A stretch of 64,000 nucleotides of DNA from JACRCG01 sp964524835. Its GTDB lineage: Bacteria > Desulfobacterota > Desulfuromonadia > Geobacterales > Pseudopelobacteraceae. Positions 10,301 through 20,203 of the stretch are shown here, one piece after another (within the stretch, counting starts at the first letter, position 1; every line of letters starts with the position of its first letter). Below the pieces are notes generated by a model, which saw nothing but the letters and a program-made list of their open reading frames with translations, did not search any database and was not told where the DNA came from. The translations under genes and the position numbers were made by a program. The stretch spans positions 141,599-205,598 of the forward strand of contig CAZGEG010000004.1 of NCBI GenBank assembly GCA_964524835.1, read 5' to 3'.

Positions 10301-13300
10301 ACCATCTCCTTTCTCATGGAGCATCGGTTCATCCCCGCGCTTGCGGGGAACATTGGTCATATTCAGCAGCAGTAAGCGGCGCGCCCGGTTCATCCCCGCG
10401 CTTGCGGGGAACATATCAGGACATCCGCCGCTTCCACCTCTGTTTTCGGTTCATCCCCGCGCTTGCGGGGAACATTATAAAAAGCTCTTTGGCAATACTG
10501 ATGCACGCGGTTCATCCCCGCGCTTGCGGGGAACATGGCTGATCGCCTGCTCCACCGGCGTCTACCACCGGTTCATCCCCGCGCTTGCGGGGAACATACA
10601 CTCTTCTTGTTTTTAAGCCAGGCCAGCGACGGTTCATCCCCGCGCTTGCGGGGAACATCGAGTTCTACAAACCAGTTTATCACTTGCGGCCGGTTCATCC
10701 CCGCGCTTGCGGGGAACATAGGAGTAAAGGGGTAAAACCTCACTCCTCACCCGGTTCATCCCCGCGCTTGCGGGGAACATTACTCAAGTGCGTCCACAAT
10801 AATGCCGGATAGCGGTTCATCCCCGCGCTTGCGGGGAACATGGGCTTACCTTTGTGCAACCTTCCACCAGCGTCGGTTCATCCCCGCGCTTGCGGGGAAC
10901 ATTCAACCGATTTCTTAGCCATTCTATCCGATTTCGGTTCATCCCCGCGCTTGCGGGGAACATCGCCTCACCTATGAAGACACTATTGCGGACATCGGTT
11001 CATCCCCGCGCTTGCGGGGAACATCTCTTCAGGAACTTGCGGACGCACGGATCATCCGGTTCATCCCCGCGCTTGCGGGGAACATTATGAATGAATTCCA
11101 GACACCTGTTGAAGAGCCGGTTCATCCCCGCGCTTGCGGGGAACATTTCCAGGGCGATGATCCCATCGTTGCTGCAAGCGGTTCATCCCCGCGCTTGCGG
11201 GGAACATAATGATGGGCCTTGTGTGGTTGACTTCGCACCCGGTTCATCCCCGCGCTTGCGGGGAACATATGTTATCTCACCTCTCCGCAGATTCCGCCGC
11301 TGGGTTCATCCCCGCGCTTGCGGGGAACATAACAATATCGTTGATTTAACTGCTCTGTCCGGCGGTTCATCCCCGCGCTTGCGGGGAACATAGCAATTCC
11401 GCAGAGTCGATATCCAGCTCCATCGGTTCATCCCCGCGCTTGCGGGGAACATTAAGGGCTGGGCCCCTGCCGTGCCATTCAACACGGTTCATCCCCGCGC
11501 TTGCGGGGAACATTTTGAGCTCGTCGGGGCGATCATCGCCGCCAGCGGTTCATCCCCGCGCTTGCGGGGAACATGCGCGGTACCGGCCGCAGGCCGAAGG
11601 GGCCATCGGTTCATCCCCGCGCTTGCGGGGAACATGATCGGTAAAACTCAAACCCAACGGCAAAGAGCGGTTCATCCCCGCGCTTGCGGGGAACATCTCC
11701 AGGGGCGGGAGGTTATCGAACAACCCCCCGGTTCATCCCCGCGCTTGCGGGGAACATAAAAGTGTCCACGGTGTCCACCGTGTCCATGACGGTTCATCCC
11801 CGCGCTTGCGGGGAACATACCGGCATGGCGGTGCAGCGGCTGCAAAACTCCGGTTCATCCCCGCGCTTGCGGGGAACATAGGAAGGCAACATCGGCGAGA
11901 TGCAGGCCACCCGGTTCATCCCCGCGCTTGCGGGGAACATGCCTGCCGGCCGGGCTGGAGTTCAACGTCCCGCGGTTCATCCCCGCGCTTGCGGGGAACA
12001 TGCCAAAGGCATCCAGATCGGCGGCACCCTCGCCGGTTCATCCCCGCGCTTGCGGGGAACATGTCTATTTCCACTTCCCCTCCTGGCTCAGTCCCGGTTC
12101 ATCCCCGCGCTTGCGGGGAACATCCGCGCCCTCGGCGGCCCCGTTTCCTCCGGCGCGGTTCATCCCCGCGCTTGCGGGGAACATGGACTCTGCTATGTTG
12201 GTATCCCTGCCAAGATCGGTTCATCCCCGCGCTTGCGGGGAACATAGGAAGGCAACATCGGCGAGATGCAGGCCACCCGGTTCATCCCCGCGCTTGCGGG
12301 GAACATGGATTCAGAGAGGATCATGACGCGCTCGACAACGGTTCATCCCCGCGCTTGCGGGGAACATGACAAACGAATTTGTCAATATGGCGGCATTGTC
12401 GGTTCATCCCCGCGCTTGCGGGGAACATGACCTGTTTGCGGGTCAGGTAGTCGCTGGTGCCGGTTCATCCCCGCGCTTGCGGGGAACATGCTCGACGGCA
12501 TCCGATATTGACGTCACAGATCGGTTCATCCCCGCGCTTGCGGGGAACATCGGCCGCACCTGGGCCGACGTTGCCGGGGCAACGGTTCATCCCCGCGCTT
12601 GCGGGGAACATCTTGCTACAAGCCTCGCTCTTAATGACCTGGCCGGTTCATCCCCGCGCTTGCGGGGAACATAGATTCTAACGGCTGGCGTTTGACCCGT
12701 CCATCGGTTCATCCCCGCGCTTGCGGGGAACATAAGAGCCGTTTTGCGGTGTTATATTTCAATACCGGTTCATCCCCGCGCTTGCGGGGAACATGAGAAC
12801 ATGTTCCTGGTGGTCAAACATGGTGCCGGTTCATCCCCGCGCTTGCGGGGAACATGATCATGAAGAGGCTGTTGCTGGCCATGACGACGGTTCATCCCCG
12901 CGCTTGCGGGGAACATCTCCCCTGGACGGTGCAGGTCGGCTGCCTGATCGGTTCATCCCCGCGCTTGCGGGGAACATCAGACAGTGCAGGTCGTTGAAGT
13001 CGGTGGGTCCGGTTCATCCCCGCGCTTGCGGGGAACATCCATACGAGCGTCCGGACACGATCCGGAGCCCCGGTTCATCCCCGCGCTTGCGGGGAACATG
13101 TTACCCGCACCCCGATCACCTGCTGGCGCAGCGGTTCATCCCCGCGCTTGCGGGGAACATCTAAAAGCCTCAACCATGCCTCTGCATGGCATCGGTTCAT
13201 CCCCGCGCTTGCGGGGAACATAACATGTTGAGCCAGCCGTTGATGGTGGCGAGCGGTTCATCCCCGCGCTTGCGGGGAACATTTCAATTCCTACGGGTCG

Positions 13301-16300
13301 CTGTGTTCATTTATCGGTTCATCCCCGCGCTTGCGGGGAACATGTTAAGTGAAGGAGACACAATATGAAAAAACTCGGTTCATCCCCGCGCTTGCGGGGA
13401 ACATTGTTCTTGTGTCTGAAAGCGCGTGGATTCCAACGGTTCATCCCCGCGCTTGCGGGGAACATCGTGAAACGCGGCTTGAAACAACATTTGAGGGCGG
13501 TTCATCCCCGCGCTTGCGGGGAACATCCTATCTGTTTCGTCGCCAGAGGTTTAAGCGTCGGTTCATCCCCGCGCTTGCGGGGAACATGGTGCAAAACATG
13601 TTCTGAAGGTTGGAACTAACGGTTCATCCCCGCGCTTGCGGGGAACATACCAGGGTATCGTTGACAGGATCGCCAACGAGCGGTTCATCCCCGCGCTTGC
13701 GGGGAACATGCAACGATTTCCAGCCGAAGTAATCAATGACGCGGTTCATCCCCGCGCTTGCGGGGAACATCTGCTCGACCATGGATGTCTTCGGGCAGAG
13801 CCCGGTTCATCCCCGCGCTTGCGGGGAACATAAGCCACGTTCTGGCACGAGCTGGAGTTTTTTCGGTTCATCCCCGCGCTTGCGGGGAACATACCCAGAC
13901 GCCGTCGGCGCCCACGGCTATGATCGGTTCATCCCCGCGCTTGCGGGGAACATGTCACGGCCTTCTTTCATTCTAGCCTGCAGCACGGTTCATCCCCGCG
14001 CTTGCGGGGAACATGCGGAGCTGCGGGCGGAGGCGTCCAGGTGCGTCGGTTCATCCCCGCGCTTGCGGGGAACATCTGATGGGTCTGGTCAAGCTGCGGG
14101 AGCAGGGCGGTTCATCCCCGCGCTTGCGGGGAACATGATATTGTTGCTGCGCGCCTGGACCAGCTGCTCGGTTCATCCCCGCGCTTGCGGGGAACATTCT
14201 GTCCGGCTGATTTTTTGACAGCCGGACAGCGGTTCATCCCCGCGCTTGCGGGGAACATGGACATAATCTCCCTGATAAAATTCAACCGCTCGGTTCATCC
14301 CCGCGCTTGCGGGGAACATGCAAGAGAAGGAAGTGAAGTATGAGCATGACACGGTTCATCCCCGCGCTTGCGGGGAACATCGGTCAGCGTCAGCAATAAG
14401 ACCACCATGGTACGGTTCATCCCCGCGCTTGCGGGGAACATGACTGGAATGCTCTGACATCAGTCAACAGCATCGGTTCATCCCCGCGCTTGCGGGGAAC
14501 ATTCCACCGGCACGGCGGTCACCGACGAAAAGCGCCGGTTCATCCCCGCGCTTGCGGGGAACATAAGCGCTTGATCATGCGGCGGCCGTTGATCAGCGGT
14601 TCATCCCCGCGCTTGCGGGGAACATTTGTCATCCCCTTGTTTCGCACCGCTGCTGGTCGGTTCATCCCCGCGCTTGCGGGGAACATCGGAGAATGTCCGG
14701 AGAAAGTTTTTTCGTTGCCGGTTCATCCCCGCGCTTGCGGGGAACATCATGAATTCAATAGGCAAGAACCATGCTATAGCGGTTCATCCCCGCGCTTGCG
14801 GGGAACATGTTGGCGCATCTGTGGAAGGGTGGCGTTGCGGCGGTTCATCCCCGCGCTTGCGGGGAACATAGCAGGAGTGAAAACAGCAGAACCACTACCA
14901 TCGGTTCATCCCCGCGCTTGCGGGGAACATAGGATGCCGTTCACCCGCTGCCAGCGGATGCGCGGTTCATCCCCGCGCTTGCGGGGAACATAGCAGTTTT
15001 ACTTCTCGGTGGTATAGGCATAGCGGTTCATCCCCGCGCTTGCGGGGAACATTCATACCGTCTATACGGTTTCGGGCCCCGCTGCGGTTCATCCCCGCGC
15101 TTGCGGGGAACATGTCAATGCCGAGTTTGACGCCAAGAACCTCGACGGTTCATCCCCGCGCTTGCGGGGAACATACTCGGCAGACCTCACCGGTGCAGTA
15201 ACTGGCCGGTTCATCCCCGCGCTTGCGGGGAACATGCGGTCGCGGTGGCTGCGGTAACAATGCCGGCCGGTTCATCCCCGCGCTTGCGGGGAACATGTGC
15301 AGATCAACAGTGTCGCCAATGCAAACGACGGTTCATCCCCGCGCTTGCGGGGAACATAAAATCTGTGACAGCTGTTCAACGTTGTGGGGCGGTTCATCCC
15401 CGCGCTTGCGGGGAACATGGGGATACGATCACGATCGCCAGCTCCGCCAACGGTTCATCCCCGCGCTTGCGGGGAACATTAATGCCGAACCTGCGCCACT
15501 ACTACCGCATGCGGTTCATCCCCGCGCTTGCGGGGAACATCAAGGTGTTGAAGTCTGTCCGGACGCTGGTCTCGGTTCATCCCCGCGCTTGCGGGGAACA
15601 TCCATACGAGCGTCCGGACACGATCCGGAGCCCCGGTTCATCCCCGCGCTTGCGGGGAACATCTGCCGGGCCGTCAGCTCGAAGGCCTGGCCGACGGTTC
15701 ATCCCCGCGCTTGCGGGGAACATCCACCGCAGATGATCGCGCCCGGGTCGAAGCGCGGTTCATCCCCGCGCTTGCGGGGAACATGTCCTGAATTTGTTCT
15801 ATGTAACCATTTCATCGGTTCATCCCCGCGCTTGCGGGGAACATTCCACAACCTGTATATTTTGAACCTCCTCACCGGTTCATCCCCGCGCTTGCGGGGA
15901 ACATTTTACAAAATAAGATTAGATGACTACATACTCGGTTCATCCCCGCGCTTGCGGGGAACATCCAGCCGTGCCGGTGATATCTGGCACGTGTACCGGT
16001 TCATCCCCGCGCTTGCGGGGAACATCCGGACGAGGAGGAAGAGTGAGCAAGTGCGGCCGGTTCATCCCCGCGCTTGCGGGGAACATTTACCATTTCCGGA
16101 CCAGGCGCCGACGTTGTCCGGTTCATCCCCGCGCTTGCGGGGAACATGATGCCGAGCATGAAGCTGATCAGCTCGGGGGCGGTTCATCCCCGCGCTTGCG
16201 GGGAACATTCGGCGCTGTTGCCGAAGATGTCGGCCATTTGCGGTTCATCCCCGCGCTTGCGGGGAACATGGGGGTCACATCGTGCCGGGTGCCGTTCGTG

Positions 16301-16330
16301 CCGGTTCATCCCCGCGCTTGCGGGGAACAT
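7336..16330 (-). CRISPR. Type I-E CRISPR array: 147 conserved repeats plus one decayed repeat
   Basis: The repeat is 29 nt, on the plus strand CGGTTCATCCCCGCGC...GGGGAACAT. In the crRNA sense (minus strand) it begins ATGTTCCCCGC and ends GATGAACCG, with a 6-bp stem CCCCGC/GCGGGG and an 8-nt 5' handle ATGAACCG, as in I-E systems. From the first conserved repeat (ending 7425) to the last (ending 16330) the period is 61, giving 146 spacers: 141 of 32 nt, two of 33 nt (11269-11301, 14503-14535) and three of 31 nt (15785-15815, 15845-15875, 15905-15935). A decayed repeat at 7336-7364 adds one more unit. Repeat variants: GG to AA at 7398-7399; G to T at 7907; C to G at 9410 and 11302. The leader and cas operon lie at the high-coordinate end, so the newest spacers are near 16300. 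Long frames across the array are artefacts of the repeat. Confidence 0.99.
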
Positions 16331-16410
16331 ACTTCCTCTACTTCCTTAAAATCATTAAGCAAATTCACCATCAAAAATTCTACCGATTTTCAAGCTCTCA
16401 AAATGGGTAT
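16331..16410 (-). promoter_or_regulatory. CRISPR leader between cas2 and the array
   Basis: AT-rich stretch between the leader-proximal repeat (ends 16330) and the cas2 stop (16398), probably reaching into the 3' end of cas2. On the minus strand it reads into the first repeat, so it should hold the pre-crRNA promoter and the signals for spacer integration. An ATCAA core at 16370-16374 partly resembles an IHF site, which E. coli I-E leaders need for integration; the rest of the IHF consensus is poorly matched. Only ~67 bp is free of coding sequence, so the leader is short or overlaps cas2. Confidence 0.7.
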
Positions 16411-16706
16411 TCTTCCGGATTTTTCCCCTCTTCCGGGAAGAATGATACCAGTTTTATACCATCCATCTCAACCGGTATCCGCCGGTTCGTCCCGAGCGTG
16501 AGAAAGTCAAAACCGGATTCGTTGTTCGAAGTCCAGGCCATGACAGCATTTCCTTCATCCAAGCCATCTTCAAGATTATTCCAGATCATCTCCCGCACTC
16601 TTCGGGTAACATCACCCACATAAACCCCGGCCCGCACCTCAACCAGCCAGAGGCCGAGTCTTCCCCGCAAACGCGGCGGAACATTTTCAACCACGATAAC
16701 CAGCAT
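16398..16706 (-). CDS. cas2: Cas2, type I-E adaptation protein
   Basis: 102 residues, ferredoxin-like fold of the I-E subfamily (CasCas2-CT1978): begins MLVIVVENVPPRLRGRLGLW and continues EVRAGVYVGDV. With Cas1 it forms the integrase that captures and inserts spacers; Cas2 is mainly structural. The start at 16706 overlaps the last ~20 bases of cas1; a longer in-frame extension back to 17156 is only a shadow of cas1. The tail after ~residue 90 (FPEEGKNPEEYPF) makes it a few residues longer than E. coli Cas2. There is no fused DnaQ exonuclease domain, unlike some I-E Cas2 proteins. Confidence 0.95.
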   Translation of the reverse strand: MLVIVVENVPPRLRGRLGLWLVEVRAGVYVGDVTRRVREMIWNNLEDGLDEGNAVMAWTSNNESGFDFLTLGTNRRIPVEMDGIKLVSFFPEEGKNPEEYPF

Positions 16707-17610
16707 CACCAAGCCCCTCCTTATTGGGTATGGCAATTTCGACCGCCTCTTCATGCGCCTTCGGTCGTTCCATCTCTCCTGCCGCCAGAACCTCTTCAAT
16801 GGTGGGGATGATCTTATCCAACAGATGGCTTTGACGAAAGGCGTCCCGGCAGGCCAAGCGCACCTCACGCTCCGGATTGCGGGGATTCTTGCCGGCAATG
16901 CGGAAGGCCACCGGCACGACCGTATCAAACTTGAAGATGTCGGCAATGTCGTAGACAAACGACTGCGGCTTGCCGGTGTGGATAAAACCGACCGCCGGGG
17001 CATACCCCGCCGCCAGGATGGCAGCTTCGCAAATACCATAGATACAGGCAGTCGCCGATGAGAGGCAACGGTTGGGTACATCGCCACTCTCCCATTCCGT
17101 GTGGTCATAGTTGCGATGTTTCCATTCCACTCCGTACTGCCTGCCAAGCAGTTCATACATCTTGCGCACCCGGACCCCCTCTATGCCACGTAACTGTTCG
17201 ACGCTTCGCCGCTCGGGAGGTTCTTCCTTAAAGCGGAGCGCATACATCTTGCGTACTACCTTCAATCTTGCTGAATCATCCAACGCCAGTTTGGCTTGAT
17301 ACAACAGCCGATCCGAGCGTGCCCCACCCGGCTGCCCGGCAGCATACAACCGTACCCCGGCCTCGCCGATCCAGACCAGCAGACATCCGACCCGCGCCGA
17401 AAGAACCACGGCGGAATGGGAGACTCGGGTGCCCGGTTCCAGCATCAGGCACGCCACCGTACCGATAGGAATGTGGGTACGTACGCCAGTTACATCGACC
17501 ACAACAAAAGCACCGTCGATGACATCGAGATTTCCCTTTTCGATATAGATCACCGAAATACGGTCCTTGATCGGGATCGGCTTTAATGGGGGAAGTATTG
17601 GATTGCCCAT
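16687..17610 (-). CDS. cas1: Cas1, type I-E integrase
   Basis: 307 residues, the catalytic subunit of the spacer-acquisition complex. Metal-binding residues are in place: Glu144 in RGIEGVRV, His211 in GFIHTGKPQSF, and Asp221/Asp224 in YDIADIFKFDT, matching the family's E-H-D arrangement. The N-terminal beta domain (about 1-90) is followed by the all-helical catalytic domain. It lies 16 bases after cas6e and overlaps cas2, so it belongs to the same transcript. The active-site residues argue that adaptation is functional, in line with the size of the array. Confidence 0.97.
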   Translation of the reverse strand: MGNPILPPLKPIPIKDRISVIYIEKGNLDVIDGAFVVVDVTGVRTHIPIGTVACLMLEPGTRVSHSAVVLSARVGCLLVWIGEAGVRLYAAGQPGGARSDRLLYQAKLALDDSARLKVVRKMYALRFKEEPPERRSVEQLRGIEGVRVRKMYELLGRQYGVEWKHRNYDHTEWESGDVPNRCLSSATACIYGICEAAILAAGYAPAVGFIHTGKPQSFVYDIADIFKFDTVVPVAFRIAGKNPRNPEREVRLACRDAFRQSHLLDKIIPTIEEVLAAGEMERPKAHEEAVEIAIPNKEGLGDAGYRG

Positions 17611-17626
17611 CGAGTTCTCCTATTTA

Positions 17627-18301
17627 TCATGCTATCGGCGCCAACGATAGTAGGCCAAGCCCCATGACCTTACCATGCCCGATCCCGTTTTGCAGCGCAT
17701 CCCTGAATTTGTCCGGTTCAGTGACAATAAGCATTCCGTCGTACAACACAGAAAAAATACGAATTCCGTTGCCAGAGTGCTGCTTACCACCGAGCATCTG
17801 TTCCTGCGAAACCCGCACATCAAACCGTTCTTGCGACGGTTCTGAAAAATCAAAAGACGCCAGTTGCGGCAACGAGAAACCATGCATTTCTCCTTTCCGC
17901 TTCACCCATGCTTCCTGTTCCTCCAGTTGCAGCAACCCTTGCCGCTTGCCATTGCGGGAAACACACGGGTTAGCACGTAGTCTGAAACGAAAGCGCTTCC
18001 CACCCTTGAGCGAATCGAGCTTTAGTCGTTCCTTCAGATCAATAGCCGAATCAGCATTTGCCAACCATCCCTTCACGCCAATGCCTGTCCAATCAGGGAT
18101 AGTCCGGCTTTGCACGAGAATGCGCGGACATCCATCCGAATCCGTCTCCGGTTCATGCCTCCACAAAAATTCACCCTCCGGGCATTTCCTGTCTGGTGTG
18201 CTGAACGCCCGACAGAGAGTGGAATGGAGTTGGTAGGGATCGGACAGGTCGCGGCGGGCTTCCCGGCAACGTGGATCAATATGAATCCTATGCAGGTACA
18301 T
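17627..18301 (-). CDS. cas6e: Cas6e (CasE), pre-crRNA endoribonuclease
   Basis: 224 residues. It cuts pre-crRNA at the base of the repeat stem and stays bound to the 3' hairpin in Cascade. The candidate catalytic His26 lies in YQLHSTL, the same context as His20 of E. coli CasE. A Gly-rich loop GIGHGKVMGLG near the C-terminus is the RAMP signature. The start is set at the ATG at 18301 (MYLHRIHIDP), which overlaps cas5e by 14 bases; upstream in-frame starts read through cas5e and look spurious. Confidence 0.95.
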   Translation of the reverse strand: MYLHRIHIDPRCREARRDLSDPYQLHSTLCRAFSTPDRKCPEGEFLWRHEPETDSDGCPRILVQSRTIPDWTGIGVKGWLANADSAIDLKERLKLDSLKGGKRFRFRLRANPCVSRNGKRQGLLQLEEQEAWVKRKGEMHGFSLPQLASFDFSEPSQERFDVRVSQEQMLGGKQHSGNGIRIFSVLYDGMLIVTEPDKFRDALQNGIGHGKVMGLGLLSLAPIA

Positions 18302-18986
18302 TGGGCACCTCCTGCGGAAACGGAATCCATTCCGAACGCACGAAACGCGACCCGAAGCGCCGTTCGGCAAACGACGACAGCGGCTGATCCATCTTGAGCA
18401 CGCCGGAACCATCCGCAGACTCATAGGAAACCAGGAGCTTCTCGGGATACTCTTCCCATTTCCTTTGGTTTCCGATCCAAGGCCAGCGGGCCATAACGTC
18501 CATCAGCGGAGCATCCTGTAGCCCGTCAGCCAGCCAGACCGATTCGGATGGCACATAGGATTTGCGCCCTAAAGCAAGTGTCCAGAAAGGGTTTTGCAGG
18601 GCAGTGTGGATCTTTTCAAGCAAGGCGACATCTTTGCCTTCAAGACCCACCAGAAAACAAGCATCTGCGAGGTAAAAGCGCTGTGAGACCACACCTCCAT
18701 CCTTGGCCTGTTTTCCGTCCGCCTTAATGATGGTGTCTGCTGCAGCGCAGCCCGCAGTCTGATAATCACGTTTGGGCACCCCTGGCCGGTCATGACGGAC
18801 ACCCATCGTTAGACGAGTAAGCGGCTCCAGATCCGTCCAATTCTCTCGATCAATTCCCAACGCAGCAGCCAGCAGGCCGATGACTCCGGATTTGCTGGGC
18901 TCCTTGCCGGTATCGCGTTGGTCAAAACGACTGGTGGTGCCCCACGACTGCATGGGTCCCGCCAAGCGAAGTAACAATGTGGGCAT
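18288..18986 (-). CDS. cas5e: Cas5e (CasD), Cascade subunit
   Basis: 232-residue RAMP protein that caps the 5' handle of the crRNA in Cascade. It begins MPTLLLRLAGPMQSWGTTSRF, the strongly conserved Cas5e N-terminus (LRLAGPMQSWG), followed by RDTGKEPSKSGVIGLLAAALG. Length is normal for the family. It starts three bases after the cas7e stop and overlaps cas6e, so it is mid-operon. Confidence 0.96.
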   Translation of the reverse strand: MPTLLLRLAGPMQSWGTTSRFDQRDTGKEPSKSGVIGLLAAALGIDRENWTDLEPLTRLTMGVRHDRPGVPKRDYQTAGCAAADTIIKADGKQAKDGGVVSQRFYLADACFLVGLEGKDVALLEKIHTALQNPFWTLALGRKSYVPSESVWLADGLQDAPLMDVMARWPWIGNQRKWEEYPEKLLVSYESADGSGVLKMDQPLSSFAERRFGSRFVRSEWIPFPQEVPNVPA

Positions 18987-18989
18987 GGG

Positions 18990-20150
18990 TTACTCCTGTG
19001 CGGCCACTAGGGCCTTGTCGAGAAGATCCTTCAGCGCTGGCAAGGTCGTTCCCAATCCATTCAGCTTGGCCTCAATGAGATTGAGAACAAATGTTTGTTC
19101 CTCACCACCAAATGCGACTTGCAGCGTCTGAGCCTTCCTGGCAAGCTCTTCCGCCGACTTTCTGGTCAAGGACTCATCCTTTTTTACCCGGATTGGCGTT
19201 TCAAAGGCATTGGCCAGATTGCGTGGTGCAGCATTGCGTCGCACAGTAACTAACACAAACTCCGGAGGATTATGGGCTGCGAAGGTGTTCTGCTTGCCAG
19301 TGGGTTCGGAAACCACAAAACCTTCCAGAAAAGCCCGCAGACCCTTGGCCGCCAGCTCCCGGTCATCCTGTAGATTCGCAACCAGTTTTTCCCAATCCAC
19401 CACAGCGTAACGGTAGAAACAGGCTGAATTGAACTCAACTGTTCCCATCATGTCGGCACCGGCGCTATCTTCGGGCTTGCGGTCGTCCACAGCGGTATAA
19501 AAGTCGAATTCGCGCTCTACCGAATGGGTCGAAATGGCGTGGGCAACCTGGCAGGCAGCGTTCTGGTTCTTCTCGGGCATGTCAGCAAGCATGCGTCCGA
19601 AAAGCGCCACATCAAGAGCCTTGCCACCGTTGAAAACTTTATCGAGGGCTTTCTTTAATTCGGGATCAGCACTCTGGGCAGCCTGCTTCTTGGCCTTACC
19701 CGGTTTTTTCCCCTCAGTAGGTGCGGTATCGGATGCAGTGATGGAATCCCACTTTCCGTGGATGATGTCGGCTATACCGGATAGTTCGCGTTGTCCCAAA
19801 AACAGGAGATATTCGCTCTTGCCGTCTTCCTTTACCGTTAATTCCATGGCACCCAAAGCCAACCGCGCTTTTTCGTCCGCTTCAGATTCTAACCGGCCTT
19901 TTCCAACCAAAGACTTGACGAGAGCATCCAGAATACGTTTGGTGCGGAAAGCCACATCATCTGATGCAAGTGCGTTTTGTTCCACCAATCCCTGGAAATA
20001 CTGCCGTACTGAGCGTTTGAGGCACTGGCTGGAGACGCGGGCACGGCGGGTGCCACCAAAAAGGGCATCCTTGGGAGCGCCAGTATCATCTCTATTCAGG
20101 TTTGACGGGGCAAAGTTCTGTAGGGCGTGAATCTCGATAATTGTTTTCAT
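18990..20150 (-). CDS. cas7e: Cas7e (CasC/Cse4), Cascade backbone
   Basis: 386 residues. Six copies of this protein form the Cascade backbone along the spacer part of the crRNA. The opening MKTIIEIHALQNFAPSNLNRDDTG resembles the conserved Cas7e start (IEIHxLQNFxPSNLNRDDxG), and GGTRRARVSSQCLKR is the typical second block. An insertion near residues 170-190, rich in Lys/Ala/Gly (GKKPGKAKKQAA), probably marks a flexible loop. A gap of about 53 bases separates it from cse2, the widest inside the cas operon. Confidence 0.96.
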   Translation of the reverse strand: MKTIIEIHALQNFAPSNLNRDDTGAPKDALFGGTRRARVSSQCLKRSVRQYFQGLVEQNALASDDVAFRTKRILDALVKSLVGKGRLESEADEKARLALGAMELTVKEDGKSEYLLFLGQRELSGIADIIHGKWDSITASDTAPTEGKKPGKAKKQAAQSADPELKKALDKVFNGGKALDVALFGRMLADMPEKNQNAACQVAHAISTHSVEREFDFYTAVDDRKPEDSAGADMMGTVEFNSACFYRYAVVDWEKLVANLQDDRELAAKGLRAFLEGFVVSEPTGKQNTFAAHNPPEFVLVTVRRNAAPRNLANAFETPIRVKKDESLTRKSAEELARKAQTLQVAFGGEEQTFVLNLIEAKLNGLGTTLPALKDLLDKALVAAQE

Positions 20151-20203
20151 TCGCTAATCTCCTTATTGCTGTTGGTTTTAGTGTCAGTTTCGTGGTTAAG
20201 GTT

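Noticed and set aside
7324..16501. Many long open frames across the CRISPR array, up to 425 codons, with recurring peptides such as SSPRLRGT and VHPRACGEH
   Set aside because: They are translations of the 29-nt repeat in three frames; the 61-base period cycles the frame and the repeat lacks stops. No ribosome sites or domain features.
16398..17156. 252-codon frame ending with cas2
   Set aside because: Only the last 102 codons are cas2; the rest is the alternate frame of cas1.
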